Below are positions 46,744-56,312 of a stretch of DNA of 64,000 nt, piece by piece; the first letter of the stretch is position 1; each line of letters opens with the position of its first letter. Made by a program: the position numbers and the translations under genes. Source of the stretch: Variovorax guangxiensis (GTDB lineage: Bacteria; Pseudomonadota; Gammaproteobacteria; Burkholderiales; Burkholderiaceae_C); contig NZ_RXFT01000006.1 in assembly GCF_003952165.1 (NCBI RefSeq), forward strand, positions 310,001 to 374,000, written 5' to 3'. Below the pieces are notes generated by a model. The model made no database searches. It worked only from the letters and a program-made list of their open reading frames with translations, and was not told where the DNA came from.

Positions 46744-48132
46744 ATGCGCCCCTTCTGGATCGAACAGGCTCTCTTCAACGACGGCGACCTTGCGCCCGCG
46801 CTGCAGGGCGAGCAGGGCGCCGATGTCTGCATCGTCGGCGGCGGCTTCACCGGCCTCTGGACGGCCATCCAGGCCAAGCTGCAGTCGCCCGCGCTCGACG
46901 TCGTCATCCTCGAGAGCGATCTCTGCGGTGCAGGCGCGAGCGGCCGCAACGGCGGCTGTCTGCTCACATGGTCGGCCAAGTTCCTCACGCTGCGCCGGCT
47001 GTTCGGCGAGGACGAGGCGGTGCGCCTCGTCAAGGCATCCGAGGCCGCGGTGCAGCACATCGCCGACTTCTGCGCCGCACACGGCATTGACGCCGAACTG
47101 CGGCAGGACGGCACGCTCTACACCGCCACCTCGCAGGCGCAGATCGGCACGCTCGACCCGATGATGCAGGCGCTGGAGGCGCGCGGCATCCATTCCTACC
47201 GCACGCTGCCGCCGGAAGAGGTGGCGCGGCGCTCCGGCTCCGCGCGCAACCTGGCGGGCGTGTATTCGCCGATTGCCGCGACCGTGCACCCCGGCAAGCT
47301 GGTGCGCGGGCTGCGGCGAGTGGCGCTGGCCATGGGCATCCGCATCCACGAGCGCACGCCGATGCTGGACTTCGGCACCGGCCATCCGGTCGTGGTGCGT
47401 ACGCCCACCGGCAGCGTGCGTGCGAAGAAGCTGGTGCTCGCGATGAACGCATGGATGGCCAGCACCTTCCCGCAGTTCGAGCGGACCATCGCCATCGTGT
47501 CGAGCGACATGGTCATCACCGAGCGGTGCCCGGAGCTGCTGCAGAAGATCGGCCTGACCGACGGCGTGTCGGTGCTCGATTCACGCACCTTTGTCTACTA
47601 CTACCGCAGCACGGTCGACGGCCGCATCATGCTGGGCAAGGGCGGCAACACCTTTGCCTGGGGCGGCCGCATGGCCAAGGTGTTCGACGAGCGCTCGCCT
47701 TACGAAACCGAGCTGACACAGGCCCTGCGTTCCTTCTTTCCGGCATTGAGCGAAACGCCGATCACCGCCAGCTGGAACGGTCCGTCCGACCGCTCGGTGA
47801 CGGGCTTTCCGTTCTTCGGCAGGCTCGACGGCGCGCCGCACATCTACTACGGCTTCGGCTACTCGGGCAACGGCGTCGGGCCGACCTACATGGGCGGGCA
47901 GATCCTGTCGTCGCTGGTGCTCGACCAGGACAACGCATGGACCCGCAGTCCGATCACGCAGGGGCCGCTGGGGTACTTTCCACCGGAGCCGGTGCGCTAC
48001 GTGGGCTCGATCGTGGTGCGCAACGCGATCCGCCGCAAGGAGCTGGCCGAGGACCAGAATCGCCAGCCGTGGCTGGTGGACCGCATGCTCAGCAAGCTGG
48101 CCAACGCCGCGGGCAAGGCCGACAAGGCCTGA
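46744..48132 (+). CDS. FAD-dependent amine oxidoreductase in the phosphonate operon
   Basis: This 462-aa DAO-fold flavoprotein has the FAD loop VCIVGGGFTGLWTAIQAK, the second-site GASGRNGGCLLTWSAKF (position of covalent or tight flavin contact in relatives) and the C-terminal GFGYSGNGVGPTYMGGQIL. It resembles gamma-glutamylputrescine- and N-methylated-amine oxidases. In AEP loci, FAD oxidases of this kind (PbfC/PbfD-type, from memory) oxidise AEP or N-methyl-AEP to phosphonoacetaldehyde, which would feed PhnY. The gene starts 17 bases after the GNAT gene and ends the plus-strand arm, converging on the aminotransferase. Confidence 0.87.
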   Translation: MRPFWIEQALFNDGDLAPALQGEQGADVCIVGGGFTGLWTAIQAKLQSPALDVVILESDLCGAGASGRNGGCLLTWSAKFLTLRRLFGEDEAVRLVKASEAAVQHIADFCAAHGIDAELRQDGTLYTATSQAQIGTLDPMMQALEARGIHSYRTLPPEEVARRSGSARNLAGVYSPIAATVHPGKLVRGLRRVALAMGIRIHERTPMLDFGTGHPVVVRTPTGSVRAKKLVLAMNAWMASTFPQFERTIAIVSSDMVITERCPELLQKIGLTDGVSVLDSRTFVYYYRSTVDGRIMLGKGGNTFAWGGRMAKVFDERSPYETELTQALRSFFPALSETPITASWNGPSDRSVTGFPFFGRLDGAPHIYYGFGYSGNGVGPTYMGGQILSSLVLDQDNAWTRSPITQGPLGYFPPEPVRYVGSIVVRNAIRRKELAEDQNRQPWLVDRMLSKLANAAGKADKA

Positions 48133-48156
48133 TGCCCCGCGCGGCCCTGATCTGCC

Positions 48157-49515
48157 TCAGTTGGTTTCGGCGAGGGCGTCGGCCAGCGCGTTGACCATGC
48201 GGTCGATCTCGGCCTTCTCCGCGATGAAGGGCGGTGCCAGCTGGATGGTGTCGCCGCCGTAGCGCACGTAGAAGCCCTTCTTCCAGCAGTTCATCGCGAT
48301 CTCGTACGGGCGGCGCGCGGGCTCGCCCGGCAGGGCGGCGATGGTCAGGCCGGCGGCCAGGCCGTAGTTGCGGATGTCGGTCACGTGCTTGCTGCCCTTC
48401 AGGCTGTGCACCGCGTTCTCGAAGTGCGGCGCCAATGCCTGCACGCGGCCGATCATGTCTTCCTTCTTCAGCACGTCGAGCGCGGCGATGCCGGCGGCGC
48501 AGGCCACCGGGTGCGCGCTGTAGGTGTAGCCGTGCGGGAACTCGAGCATGTAGTCGGGGCCGCCCGCCGCCATGAAGGTGTCGTAGATGTCCTTGCTGGC
48601 CACCACCGCGCCCATGGGCTGCGCGCCGTTGGTGATCTGCTTGGCGATGTTCATGATGTCGGGCATCACGCCGAAGGCCTCGGCGCCGGTGAGCGCGCCG
48701 CAGCGGCCGAAGCCGGTGATGACCTCGTCGAAGATCAAGAGGATGTTGTTGGCGGTGCAGATCTCGCGCAGGCGCTTGAGGTAGCCCTTGGGCGGGATCA
48801 CCACGCCGGCCGAGCCCGCGAAGGGCTCGACGATCACGGCCGCGATGTTCGACGCGTCGTGCAGCGCGATGATGTCGAGCAGGCGGTCGGCCAGCTCGAC
48901 GCCGTTGTCGGCCATGCCGCGCGTGAAGGCATTCGACGCGAGCTGCGTGTGCGGCAGGTGGTCGGCTTCCACGCCCTGGCCGAAGAGCTTGCGGTTGGCC
49001 GCGATGCCGCCGACCGAGATGCCGCCGTAGTTGACGCCGTGGTAGCCCTTCTCGCGGCCGATCAGGCGGGTCTTTTGGCCCAAGCCCTTGGTGCGCCAGT
49101 AGGCGCGCGCCAGTTTCAGCGAGGTGTCGGCGGCCTCGGAGCCCGAGCCGGTGAAGAAGACGTAGTCGAGGCCGGCGGGCGTCATCTCCTTGATCTTGTT
49201 GGCCAGCTCGAACGAGAGCGGATGGCCGAACTGGAAGGCGGGCGAGTAGTCGAGCTTGGCGATCTGGCGGCTCACCGCCTCGGTGATCTCGGGGCGGCCG
49301 TGGCCCAGGCCGGAGCACCACAGGCCCGAGAGGCCGTCGAAGATCTTGCGGCCTTCGGAGTCGGTGAAGTAGGCGCCCTTGGCTTCCACGACGATGCGCG
49401 GATCGGCCTTGAAGTTGCGGTTGCCGGTGTAGGGCATCCAGTGCGCGTCGAGCCAGGCGGCGTCGGTGCGCACGGCCGATGCGGATTCGAGGGCAGGGGC
49501 TGCTGCGAGGGTCAT
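48157..49515 (-). CDS. Omega-amino acid:pyruvate aminotransferase (beta-alanine type)
   Basis: This 452-aa class III aminotransferase has WMPYTGNRNFKADPRIVVEA at the N-terminus, FFTGSGSEAADTSLKLARAY, the PLP Asp in LLIFDEVITGFGRCG and the PLP Lys in NIAKQITNGAQPMG. This set is characteristic of the beta-alanine:pyruvate group. It converts beta-alanine or other omega-amines with pyruvate to the semialdehyde and alanine. ATG 49515 gives the standard N-terminus. A LysR gene is divergent, so a regulatory pair is likely. AEP-like amines are conceivable substrates given the adjacent island, but this is speculation. Confidence 0.9.
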   Translation of the reverse strand: MTLAAAPALESASAVRTDAAWLDAHWMPYTGNRNFKADPRIVVEAKGAYFTDSEGRKIFDGLSGLWCSGLGHGRPEITEAVSRQIAKLDYSPAFQFGHPLSFELANKIKEMTPAGLDYVFFTGSGSEAADTSLKLARAYWRTKGLGQKTRLIGREKGYHGVNYGGISVGGIAANRKLFGQGVEADHLPHTQLASNAFTRGMADNGVELADRLLDIIALHDASNIAAVIVEPFAGSAGVVIPPKGYLKRLREICTANNILLIFDEVITGFGRCGALTGAEAFGVMPDIMNIAKQITNGAQPMGAVVASKDIYDTFMAAGGPDYMLEFPHGYTYSAHPVACAAGIAALDVLKKEDMIGRVQALAPHFENAVHSLKGSKHVTDIRNYGLAAGLTIAALPGEPARRPYEIAMNCWKKGFYVRYGGDTIQLAPPFIAEKAEIDRMVNALADALAETN

Positions 49516-49600
49516 GTCGATTCCCGCGCGCGGCGGGCTCCGGAGGTGAAGGGATGCGCCGATTGTTCGCAAGCCCTTCAGTGTGGAGAATGGCGCAATA

Positions 49601-49615
49601 TCAATGTTCACTTGA
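49601..49615. promoter_or_regulatory. LysR-type dyad between the aminotransferase and its regulator
   Basis: TCAA (49601-49604) and TTGA (49612-49615) flank TGTTCAC, giving a 15-base interrupted palindrome of the size bound by LysR proteins, 7 bases before the proposed LysR start and 86 bases before the aminotransferase start. Confidence 0.4.
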
Positions 49616-49621
49616 CGTTTC

Positions 49622-50581
49622 ATGCAAGTAAAGGCGAAAGCCCGGAATGGTGCCTCCGGCACCCGCAACCGCGCTGTTCTGGGGCAGCTCAGCGACATGG
49701 ACCTGCGCCTGCTCAAGGTGTTCAGGAGCGTGGTCGACTGCGGCGGCATGGCGGCCGCCGAGCTGGAGCTGAACATCGGCACCTCCACCGTGAGCCGCCA
49801 TGTGAAGGACCTGGAAACCCGTTTGGGGCTGGTGCTGTGCCGGCGGGGCAGGGCGGGCTTCGCGCTCACCGCCGAGGGGCAGCGGGTGTACGACGAGACG
49901 CTGCGCCTGCTGGCCTCGGTCGACGCCTTCCGCGGCAGCATCGACGACATCCACAACCGCATGGGCGGACAGCTCGACGTGGCGCTGTTCGACAAGACGG
50001 CGACCAACCCGCAGGCGCGCATCGGCGATGCCATCGCGCGCTTCACCGAGATCGCGCCAGAGGTGCGGCTGGCGGTGCACGTGGGCTCGATCAACGCCAT
50101 CGAGCAGGGTGTGCTGGAGGGCAACTTCCAGATCGGCATCATCCCGGCGCACCGCGCATCCAAGAGCCTGGTGTATGCCGACCTGTTCGACGAGACCATG
50201 CTGCTTTACTGCGGCGCGGGGCATCCGCTCTTCGGCGTGAGCCACGACAAGCTCACCTGGGCGCGGCTGCGCGAGCACCATTTCGCGGGGCTGGGCTACC
50301 ACTCGCCCAACATGGAGCTGAGCCACCGCGCGAAGCTGTCGCGCATGGCCACGGGCTTCGACCAGGAGGCGATCGCGACGCTGATCCTCTCGGGGCGCTT
50401 CCTGGGCTTCCTGCCCGACCACTACGCGCAGGTGTTCGAGGAGCGCGGCCTCATGAAGGCGGTGCTGCCGGCGCGTTTCAACTACGCGTGCCGCTTCGTG
50501 AGCCTGCTGCGGCGTTCGCCGAAGCCGTCGCGGGCGGTGCTGGCGTTCCAGGAGTGCTTGGAGCAGGCGCACCGGAAGTAG
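49622..50581 (+). CDS. LysR-family transcriptional regulator
   Basis: The 319-aa protein has a LysR helix-turn-helix (MDLRLLKVFRSVVDCGGMAA, GTSTVSRHVKDLETRLGLVL) and an effector domain. It resembles AllS-type members with a SPNMELSHRAKLSR stretch. ATG 49622 adds 25 residues before the usual LysR start and has no ribosome-binding site; ATG at 49697 (MDLRLL) would give a conventional N-terminus. It is divergent from the aminotransferase and probably controls it, and converges on a GntR gene with 17 bases between. Confidence 0.88.
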   Translation: MQVKAKARNGASGTRNRAVLGQLSDMDLRLLKVFRSVVDCGGMAAAELELNIGTSTVSRHVKDLETRLGLVLCRRGRAGFALTAEGQRVYDETLRLLASVDAFRGSIDDIHNRMGGQLDVALFDKTATNPQARIGDAIARFTEIAPEVRLAVHVGSINAIEQGVLEGNFQIGIIPAHRASKSLVYADLFDETMLLYCGAGHPLFGVSHDKLTWARLREHHFAGLGYHSPNMELSHRAKLSRMATGFDQEAIATLILSGRFLGFLPDHYAQVFEERGLMKAVLPARFNYACRFVSLLRRSPKPSRAVLAFQECLEQAHRK

Positions 50582-50598
50582 AAGAAGTCGGCGAAAGG

Positions 50599-51363
50599 TC
50601 AGCGCTGCCCGCTCGGCAGCAGCAGGTGCCTGGCGCCGATGTGCGCCTCCATCTCGTGCATGTGCTGCTCGGCGTCGACCATGTGCTCGGTCATCAGGCG
50701 GCGCACCTCGTCGGCGTCTTCCCTGCGGTAGGCCGCGAGAAGCTGCGTGTGATAGTCGACGTTCGCCTCGCCGAAGTGGTGATGGTCGAGCGCCTTCTTG
50801 TAGACCACGAGGTCGCGCAGCAGGTCGTTGAGGAAGCGGCACATGAAGGAGAGCACCGGATTGGGGCAGCTCTCCGCCAGCATGGTGTGGAAGGCGAGTT
50901 CGGCCTCGCGCTGGATGCGCAGCTCGTCCTCGCTGGTCGGCTCGACCGTGCACAGCCGGACGTTTTCTTCCAGCTTCTCGAACTGCTCGGGCGTCAGCTT
51001 GCCCACCACGCTCACGGCCAGCTCGGGCTCCAGCGCCTTGCGCAGCTGGTAGATGTGATGGCCGTCGAGATGGTGGAAGTGCAGGAAGTTGCGCAGCGGC
51101 TCCGACGCGTGCTCCACCGACACCTGCTGCAGGTAGGCACCGCCGCCGGGCCCGGTGCGGATGGAGATCAGGCCGCGCACCTCCAGCGCCTTGAGCGCCT
51201 CGCGCACTGTGCTCTTCGAATAGCCGAAGAGCTCGATCAGTTCCTTCTCGTTCGGTAGCCGGTCGCCGGGCTGCTTGCGCTCCGCCACGATCCAGCGCTT
51301 GACGTCTTCGACGATGACGTCCGAGAGCTTCTGCCGCTTAGGACGGTTCTGCCCCACTCTCAT
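50599..51363 (-). CDS. GntR-family (FadR/FCD) regulator
   Basis: The 254-aa protein has a GntR winged helix (GDRLPNEKELIELFGYSKST, VREALKALEVRGLISIR) and an FCD domain with the metal-type His residues in EAELAFHTMLAE and the late VRRLMTEHMVDAEQHMHEME. GGAG lies 7 bases before the ATG. It is divergent from the branched-chain-type ABC transporter operon across a 220-base region and is its likely regulator; the ligand is probably the transported compound or a breakdown product. Confidence 0.9.
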   Translation of the reverse strand: MRVGQNRPKRQKLSDVIVEDVKRWIVAERKQPGDRLPNEKELIELFGYSKSTVREALKALEVRGLISIRTGPGGGAYLQQVSVEHASEPLRNFLHFHHLDGHHIYQLRKALEPELAVSVVGKLTPEQFEKLEENVRLCTVEPTSEDELRIQREAELAFHTMLAESCPNPVLSFMCRFLNDLLRDLVVYKKALDHHHFGEANVDYHTQLLAAYRREDADEVRRLMTEHMVDAEQHMHEMEAHIGARHLLLPSGQR

Positions 51364-51583
51364 TGAAACGCTCCATGCCCATCGGGAGATGCGCGGGATG
51401 CGCAACAGCGCGCGATCTTAAACGGCGCCGTGCGGGGGATTGGTCTGGTCTTGGGCACAGGGCTTGCTAGCGGGTTTTTACCAGCATATTAATCCAATTT
51501 ATCCGCTTAAATTCGCCGGCAATCGCAGGCACCCGTTTCCCTTGGTTCCCTTCCTTTCTTCCCCACCAACGACCGGAGAACTC
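51364..51583. promoter_or_regulatory. Divergent intergenic region between GntR and ABC transporter genes
   Basis: The 220 bases contain an AT-rich stretch (about 51474-51512, CAGCATATTAATCCAATTTA) unlike the GC-rich surroundings, suitable for a promoter of the transporter operon. I found no clear GntR-type TGGT-N-ACCA operator. The ribosome-binding site of the binding-protein gene (CGGAGAA) is at its right end. Confidence 0.35.
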
Positions 51584-52789
51584 ATGCAACGCAGACAACT
51601 TCTTCAGCTGGCCGCCCTCTCGGCTGCCCCCGCCTCGCTCCTGGGCGGCCGCACCGCCTTCGCCCAGTCGGCCGACGCGATCCGATTCGGCTGCCCGGTC
51701 CCGATGTCGGGCGCGTTCGCGGCCAACGGCAAGTTCGCCGACCTGGGCATGAAGCTGGCCATCGAGCAGTACGGCAGCGTGCTGAAGCGTCCGCTGGCCT
51801 ACACGGTGCTCGACACCGAAGGCAAGCCGGCCACTGCCGTGCGCAAGGTGCAGGAAGCCTCGCAGCAGCAGGGCGCGAAGTTCTTCGCGGGCGGCATCCT
51901 GTCGTCGGAGGCGCTGGCCATGGGCAAGGAGGCCGAGAAGGCCGGCGGCCTGTTCATCACCACCGCGGGCGCCGACGAGATCACCGGCAAGGACTGCAAC
52001 CCCGCCACCTTCCGCTGGTCGGTGCCCACCTTCGGTGCGATCGAGCAGACGGTGCGCCCGCTGATCGCCAGCATGCCGAAGGCCAAGCGCTGGTACACCA
52101 TCACGCCGCAGTACGTGTTCGGCGACGGCCTGCTGAGCGCCGCCAAGACCATCTTCCAGGAGAAGGGCATCGAGCACGTGGGCAACAGCTACCACTCGCT
52201 CACCGAGAAGGAATTCAGCGGCTACCTCACCAACGCCATGGCCGCCAAGCCCGACGTGCTGCTGCTGCTGAACTTCGGCGCCCAGTCGTCGGCCGCGCTG
52301 CGCCAGGCGGTGAGCTTCGGCATGCACAAGAACATGACGATCCTCATGGCCTGGGCCTCGGGCCTGGAGCAGTTCGACGAACTCGGCGCCGACCTGTGCG
52401 ACGGCGTCTACTTCGGCGCGCAGTACTGGCACACGGCCGACACGCCGCTCAACAAGGACCTGGTGAAGCGCACCGCCGACAAGCTCAAGATCGTGCCCAA
52501 CTACAGCCTCGCCGGCTCGTACATCTGCACCAAGATCCTGATCGACGGCATCGTGAAGGCCGGCTCGGTCGACCAGAAGGCGGTGATCGCCGCGCTCGAG
52601 GGCATGAAGTTCGACGGACTCACCGGCGCCGAGGAAATCCGCAAGGCCGACCACCAGGTCGTCAAGGACTACTACCTGCTCAAGGGCAAGGCCAAGTCGA
52701 AGATGGCGAACCCGGCCGACTATGTCGACGTGGTGAGCTCGGGCAAGTCGTTCCTGCCCGTGGACAAGACCGGCTGCAAGCTGGCCTGA
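51584..52789 (+). CDS. Branched-chain-type ABC transporter substrate-binding protein
   Basis: The 401-aa protein is a type I periplasmic-binding fold of the LivJ/LivK/urea/amide family, with a Tat-like signal peptide (MQRRQLLQLAALSAAPASLL, cleavage near AFA-QS). Its motifs are IRFGCPVPMSGAFAANGKFA and MKLAIEQYGSVLKRPLAYTV. Family members bind amino acids, amides, urea or aromatic acids, so the Liv label gives architecture, not substrate. An amidase and M81 protein in the same operon suggest an amide or carbamoyl compound. It lies 28 bases before the permease gene. Confidence 0.9.
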   Translation: MQRRQLLQLAALSAAPASLLGGRTAFAQSADAIRFGCPVPMSGAFAANGKFADLGMKLAIEQYGSVLKRPLAYTVLDTEGKPATAVRKVQEASQQQGAKFFAGGILSSEALAMGKEAEKAGGLFITTAGADEITGKDCNPATFRWSVPTFGAIEQTVRPLIASMPKAKRWYTITPQYVFGDGLLSAAKTIFQEKGIEHVGNSYHSLTEKEFSGYLTNAMAAKPDVLLLLNFGAQSSAALRQAVSFGMHKNMTILMAWASGLEQFDELGADLCDGVYFGAQYWHTADTPLNKDLVKRTADKLKIVPNYSLAGSYICTKILIDGIVKAGSVDQKAVIAALEGMKFDGLTGAEEIRKADHQVVKDYYLLKGKAKSKMANPADYVDVVSSGKSFLPVDKTGCKLA

Positions 52790-52817
52790 GGACGCAACAA
52801 GGGACACCGACTCGCCC

Positions 52818-53678
52818 ATGTCCGTCTACCTGCTCCAGACCATCAACGGGATCGGCATCGGCATGCTGTATTTCCTGCTGGCGGTCGGCCTGTCCATCGT
52901 GTTCGGCCTGCTGCGCTTCGTGAACTTCGCGCACGGGGCCTTCTACCTGCTGGGCGCCTATCTCTGCTTCCAGGCCATGCAATGGGGCCTGGACTTCTGG
53001 CTCGCGCTGGTGCTCGTGCCGCTCTTCGTGGGCGCGCTGGGCTGGCTGGCCGAGAAGCTGCTGCTGCGCCGCGTCTACGCCAAGGCGCACGAGTTCCACA
53101 TCCTCGTCACCGTGGGCCTCGCGCTCGCTGTGCAGGAGATGGTGATCGTTTTCTGGGGGCCTCTGGGCAACAGCGTCGCCACGCCCGACCTGCTGCAGGG
53201 CGTGGTGATGTGGGGCTCGTTCGTCTATCCGAAGTACCGGCTTTTCGTGATCGGCTTCACGGCCGTGCTCGCGGTGCTGCTGTGGTGGGTGCTCGAGGGC
53301 ACGCGCCTGGGCAGCGCGGTGCGCGCCGGCAGCGAATCGACGGAGATGGTGTCGCTGCTCGGCATCAACGTGTTCCGCGTGTTCAGCCTGGTGTTCGCGC
53401 TCGGCGCGGCCACGGCGGCGCTGGCGGGCGTGCTGGCCGCGCCGATCCGCGGCGCCGAGCCCTTCATGGGTGTCGAGGCGCTGGCCGTGGCCTTCGTTGT
53501 GGTGGTGATCGGCGGGCTCGGCAGCTTCGGTGGCGCGCTCGTGGGCGGCCTGCTCATCGGCATCGTGCAGAGCCTCATGAGCACCATCTGGCCGCCGGGC
53601 GCGAGCCTGATGATCTACATCGCGATGGCGGCCGTGCTGCTGTTGCGCCCGCATGGCCTGCTCGGCCGAAGCGTATGA
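52818..53678 (+). CDS. livH: Branched-chain-type ABC transporter permease, LivH-like
   Basis: This 286-aa membrane protein has eight predicted helices and the LivH signature GLSIVFGLLRFVNFAHGAFY near residues 24-43. It also has the loop RAGSESTEMVSLLGINVFRV that contacts the ATPase. It pairs with the LivM-like subunit. An intergenic repeat begins directly after its stop codon. Confidence 0.92.
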   Translation: MSVYLLQTINGIGIGMLYFLLAVGLSIVFGLLRFVNFAHGAFYLLGAYLCFQAMQWGLDFWLALVLVPLFVGALGWLAEKLLLRRVYAKAHEFHILVTVGLALAVQEMVIVFWGPLGNSVATPDLLQGVVMWGSFVYPKYRLFVIGFTAVLAVLLWWVLEGTRLGSAVRAGSESTEMVSLLGINVFRVFSLVFALGAATAALAGVLAAPIRGAEPFMGVEALAVAFVVVVIGGLGSFGGALVGGLLIGIVQSLMSTIWPPGASLMIYIAMAAVLLLRPHGLLGRSV

Positions 53679-53679
53679 G

Positions 53680-53773
53680 CCACCCCGACTCTCGCCCACT
53701 TCGTGTGGCTCGCATCCCCCTCGAGGGGCGCACCCGGCGGCCCGGCAGAGCCGGTTCCGCGGGTGCCTGCGAA
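53680..53773 (+). repeat. Intergenic hairpin repeat, copy 3
   Basis: The element begins right after the livH stop, includes CGCCCACTTCGTGTGGCTCG, a CCCCCTCGAGGGG hairpin and CCCGGCAGAGCCGGTTCCG, and is in the same orientation as the operon. It is more diverged from copies 1 and 2 than they are from each other but keeps both hairpins and the order of blocks. Confidence 0.8.
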
Positions 53774-53856
53774 CGGACCCGTTCCCGGCCGCGCATCGCT
53801 CTGCCCGTTTCGGGGCCGATGCGCCGCAACATGAACCATTGAAGGAGGGAGCCATC

Positions 53857-54816
53857 GTGTCCCGCAATACCACTTTCCTCCTGGCGCTGATCGCGGTGCT
53901 GGGCCTGCCGCTGGTGCTGAGCTCGGGCTCGCTCGCCAGCGAGGTGCTGATCTACGCGCTGGCCGCGCTGGGCTGCAACCTGCTGCTGGGCTACACGGGG
54001 CTGCTCTCCTTTGGGCAGGGCATCTTCTTCGGGCTGGGCAGCTACACCATCGCCATCCTGCTCACGCGGCTGAGCCTGCCGATGCCGCTCGCGCTGCTCG
54101 CCGCCGTGGCGATGGGCGCGCTGGGTGCTGCCGTGGTGGGCTGGGTCGCCATCCGCCAGCGCGGCACCTACTTCGTGATGCTCACGCTGGCCTTCGCGCA
54201 GATGTTCTATTTCATCGCCTACACCGCCACCGGCCTCACCGGCGGCGACAACGGCCTGCTCGACGTGCCGCGCCCCGGCTTCATGGACACGCCCTGGAAG
54301 TACTACGCCTTCGTGGCCGTGGTGTTCCTGGTCGCCTTCGGCCTGCTGCTGCGCGTGACCGATTCGGTCTTCGGCCGCACGCTGCTTGCCATCCGCGACA
54401 ACGAGGACCGCGCCGCCGCGGTGGGCTACGACCTCAAGCGCTTCAAGCTGCTGGCCTTCGTCATCTCGGGCGCCGTCACCGGCCTGGCGGGCGGGCTGCA
54501 CGCGATGATGACCGGCATCGCGCCTCTGTCGAACGCCGAGTACCACACGAGCGAGATGATCCTGGTCATCACCGTGATCGGCGGCACCGGCAACCTCTTC
54601 GCCTCGGTGCTGGGCTCGGCCTTCTACGTGCTGCTGGCCGACTGGCTCTCCACGCTGTGGCCGCGCTGGCTGCTGCTGCTGGGGCTCCTGCTGATCGGTG
54701 TGAGCATCGGCATGCAGCGCGGGCTCTGGGGCTTGGGCGAGAGCGCGTGGAAGCGCATCTTCCGCAAGGCGCCGGCCGACCCTGTCTCGCCTGCCGCCCA
54801 AGGAGAAAAAGCATGA
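53857..54816 (+). CDS. livM: Branched-chain-type ABC transporter permease, LivM-like
   Basis: The 319-aa protein has the LivM signature LGYTGLLSFGQGIFFGLGSY near residues 43-62 and about nine helices, with the cytoplasmic loop AIRDNEDRAAAVGYDLKRFK. It starts at GTG with a strong GAAGGAGGGA ribosome-binding site, as expected after a 178-base gap filled partly by the repeat. Its stop overlaps the livG-like start (ATGA). Confidence 0.92.
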   Translation: MSRNTTFLLALIAVLGLPLVLSSGSLASEVLIYALAALGCNLLLGYTGLLSFGQGIFFGLGSYTIAILLTRLSLPMPLALLAAVAMGALGAAVVGWVAIRQRGTYFVMLTLAFAQMFYFIAYTATGLTGGDNGLLDVPRPGFMDTPWKYYAFVAVVFLVAFGLLLRVTDSVFGRTLLAIRDNEDRAAAVGYDLKRFKLLAFVISGAVTGLAGGLHAMMTGIAPLSNAEYHTSEMILVITVIGGTGNLFASVLGSAFYVLLADWLSTLWPRWLLLLGLLLIGVSIGMQRGLWGLGESAWKRIFRKAPADPVSPAAQGEKA

Positions 54817-55576
54817 GCGACGTCCTTATCGAAGCCGTAGGCGTCACCAAGCACTACGGCAAGTTCGCGGCGCTCGGCGGGGTCGACCTGAAGATCCGGC
54901 GCAACACCGTGCATTCGGTGATCGGCCCCAACGGCGCGGGCAAGACCACGCTGTTCCACATGCTCACCGGCACCGGCATGACCACCGGCGGACGCATCCT
55001 GTTCGACGGCCACGACGTGACGCGCGAGCCCGACCACAAGCGCGTGCAGCGCGGCATGGCACGTTCCTTCCAGGTCACGGCGCTGTTCGCGAGCCTTCCG
55101 GTGCGTGAGAACCTGCGCGTGGCGGCGCAGGGCGTTTCGCCGCGCCAGGCCATGAACTGCTGGCGCGCGCCGGTCGGCGAACTGGCCTGCACCCAAATCG
55201 TCGACGAAGTGCTGCAGCGCATCGGGCTGGAGCGGCTGGCGAACACGCCGGCCGGCGAGCTCTCGCACGGCCAGCAGCGCCGGCTCGAAGTGGGCATGGC
55301 GCTTGCGGCGAGGCCGAAGGCGATCTTCCTCGACGAGCCGACATCGGGCATGGGCATCGACGACCTCGACGACATGAAGCAGCTGATCCGCGGCCTGCGC
55401 GACGCGCACACCGTGGTCCTCATCGAGCACAACATGAACATCGTGATGGACATCTCCGACACCGTGACAGTGATGCAGCTGGGCCGCGTGCTGGCCGAGG
55501 GGCTTCCGGGCGACATCCGCGCCGACGCGCGCGTGCGCACTGCGTACCTGGGCAACATGATCACGGGAGGCAAGGC

Positions 55577-55580
<4 letters not shown>
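54813..55580 (+). CDS. livG: Branched-chain-type ABC transporter ATP-binding protein, LivG-like
   Basis: The 255-aa ATPase has Walker A GPNGAGKTTLFHML, signature LSHGQQRRLEVGMAL, Walker B AIFLDEPTSGMGIDD and the LivG C-terminal VRTAYLGNM. It forms the motor with the LivF-like subunit, with 4-base overlaps on both sides. Confidence 0.92.
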
Positions 55581-56281
<701 letters not shown>

Positions 56282-56312
56282 GCGCTCTCCACATCAACCG
56301 TTTTCGAAAGCC

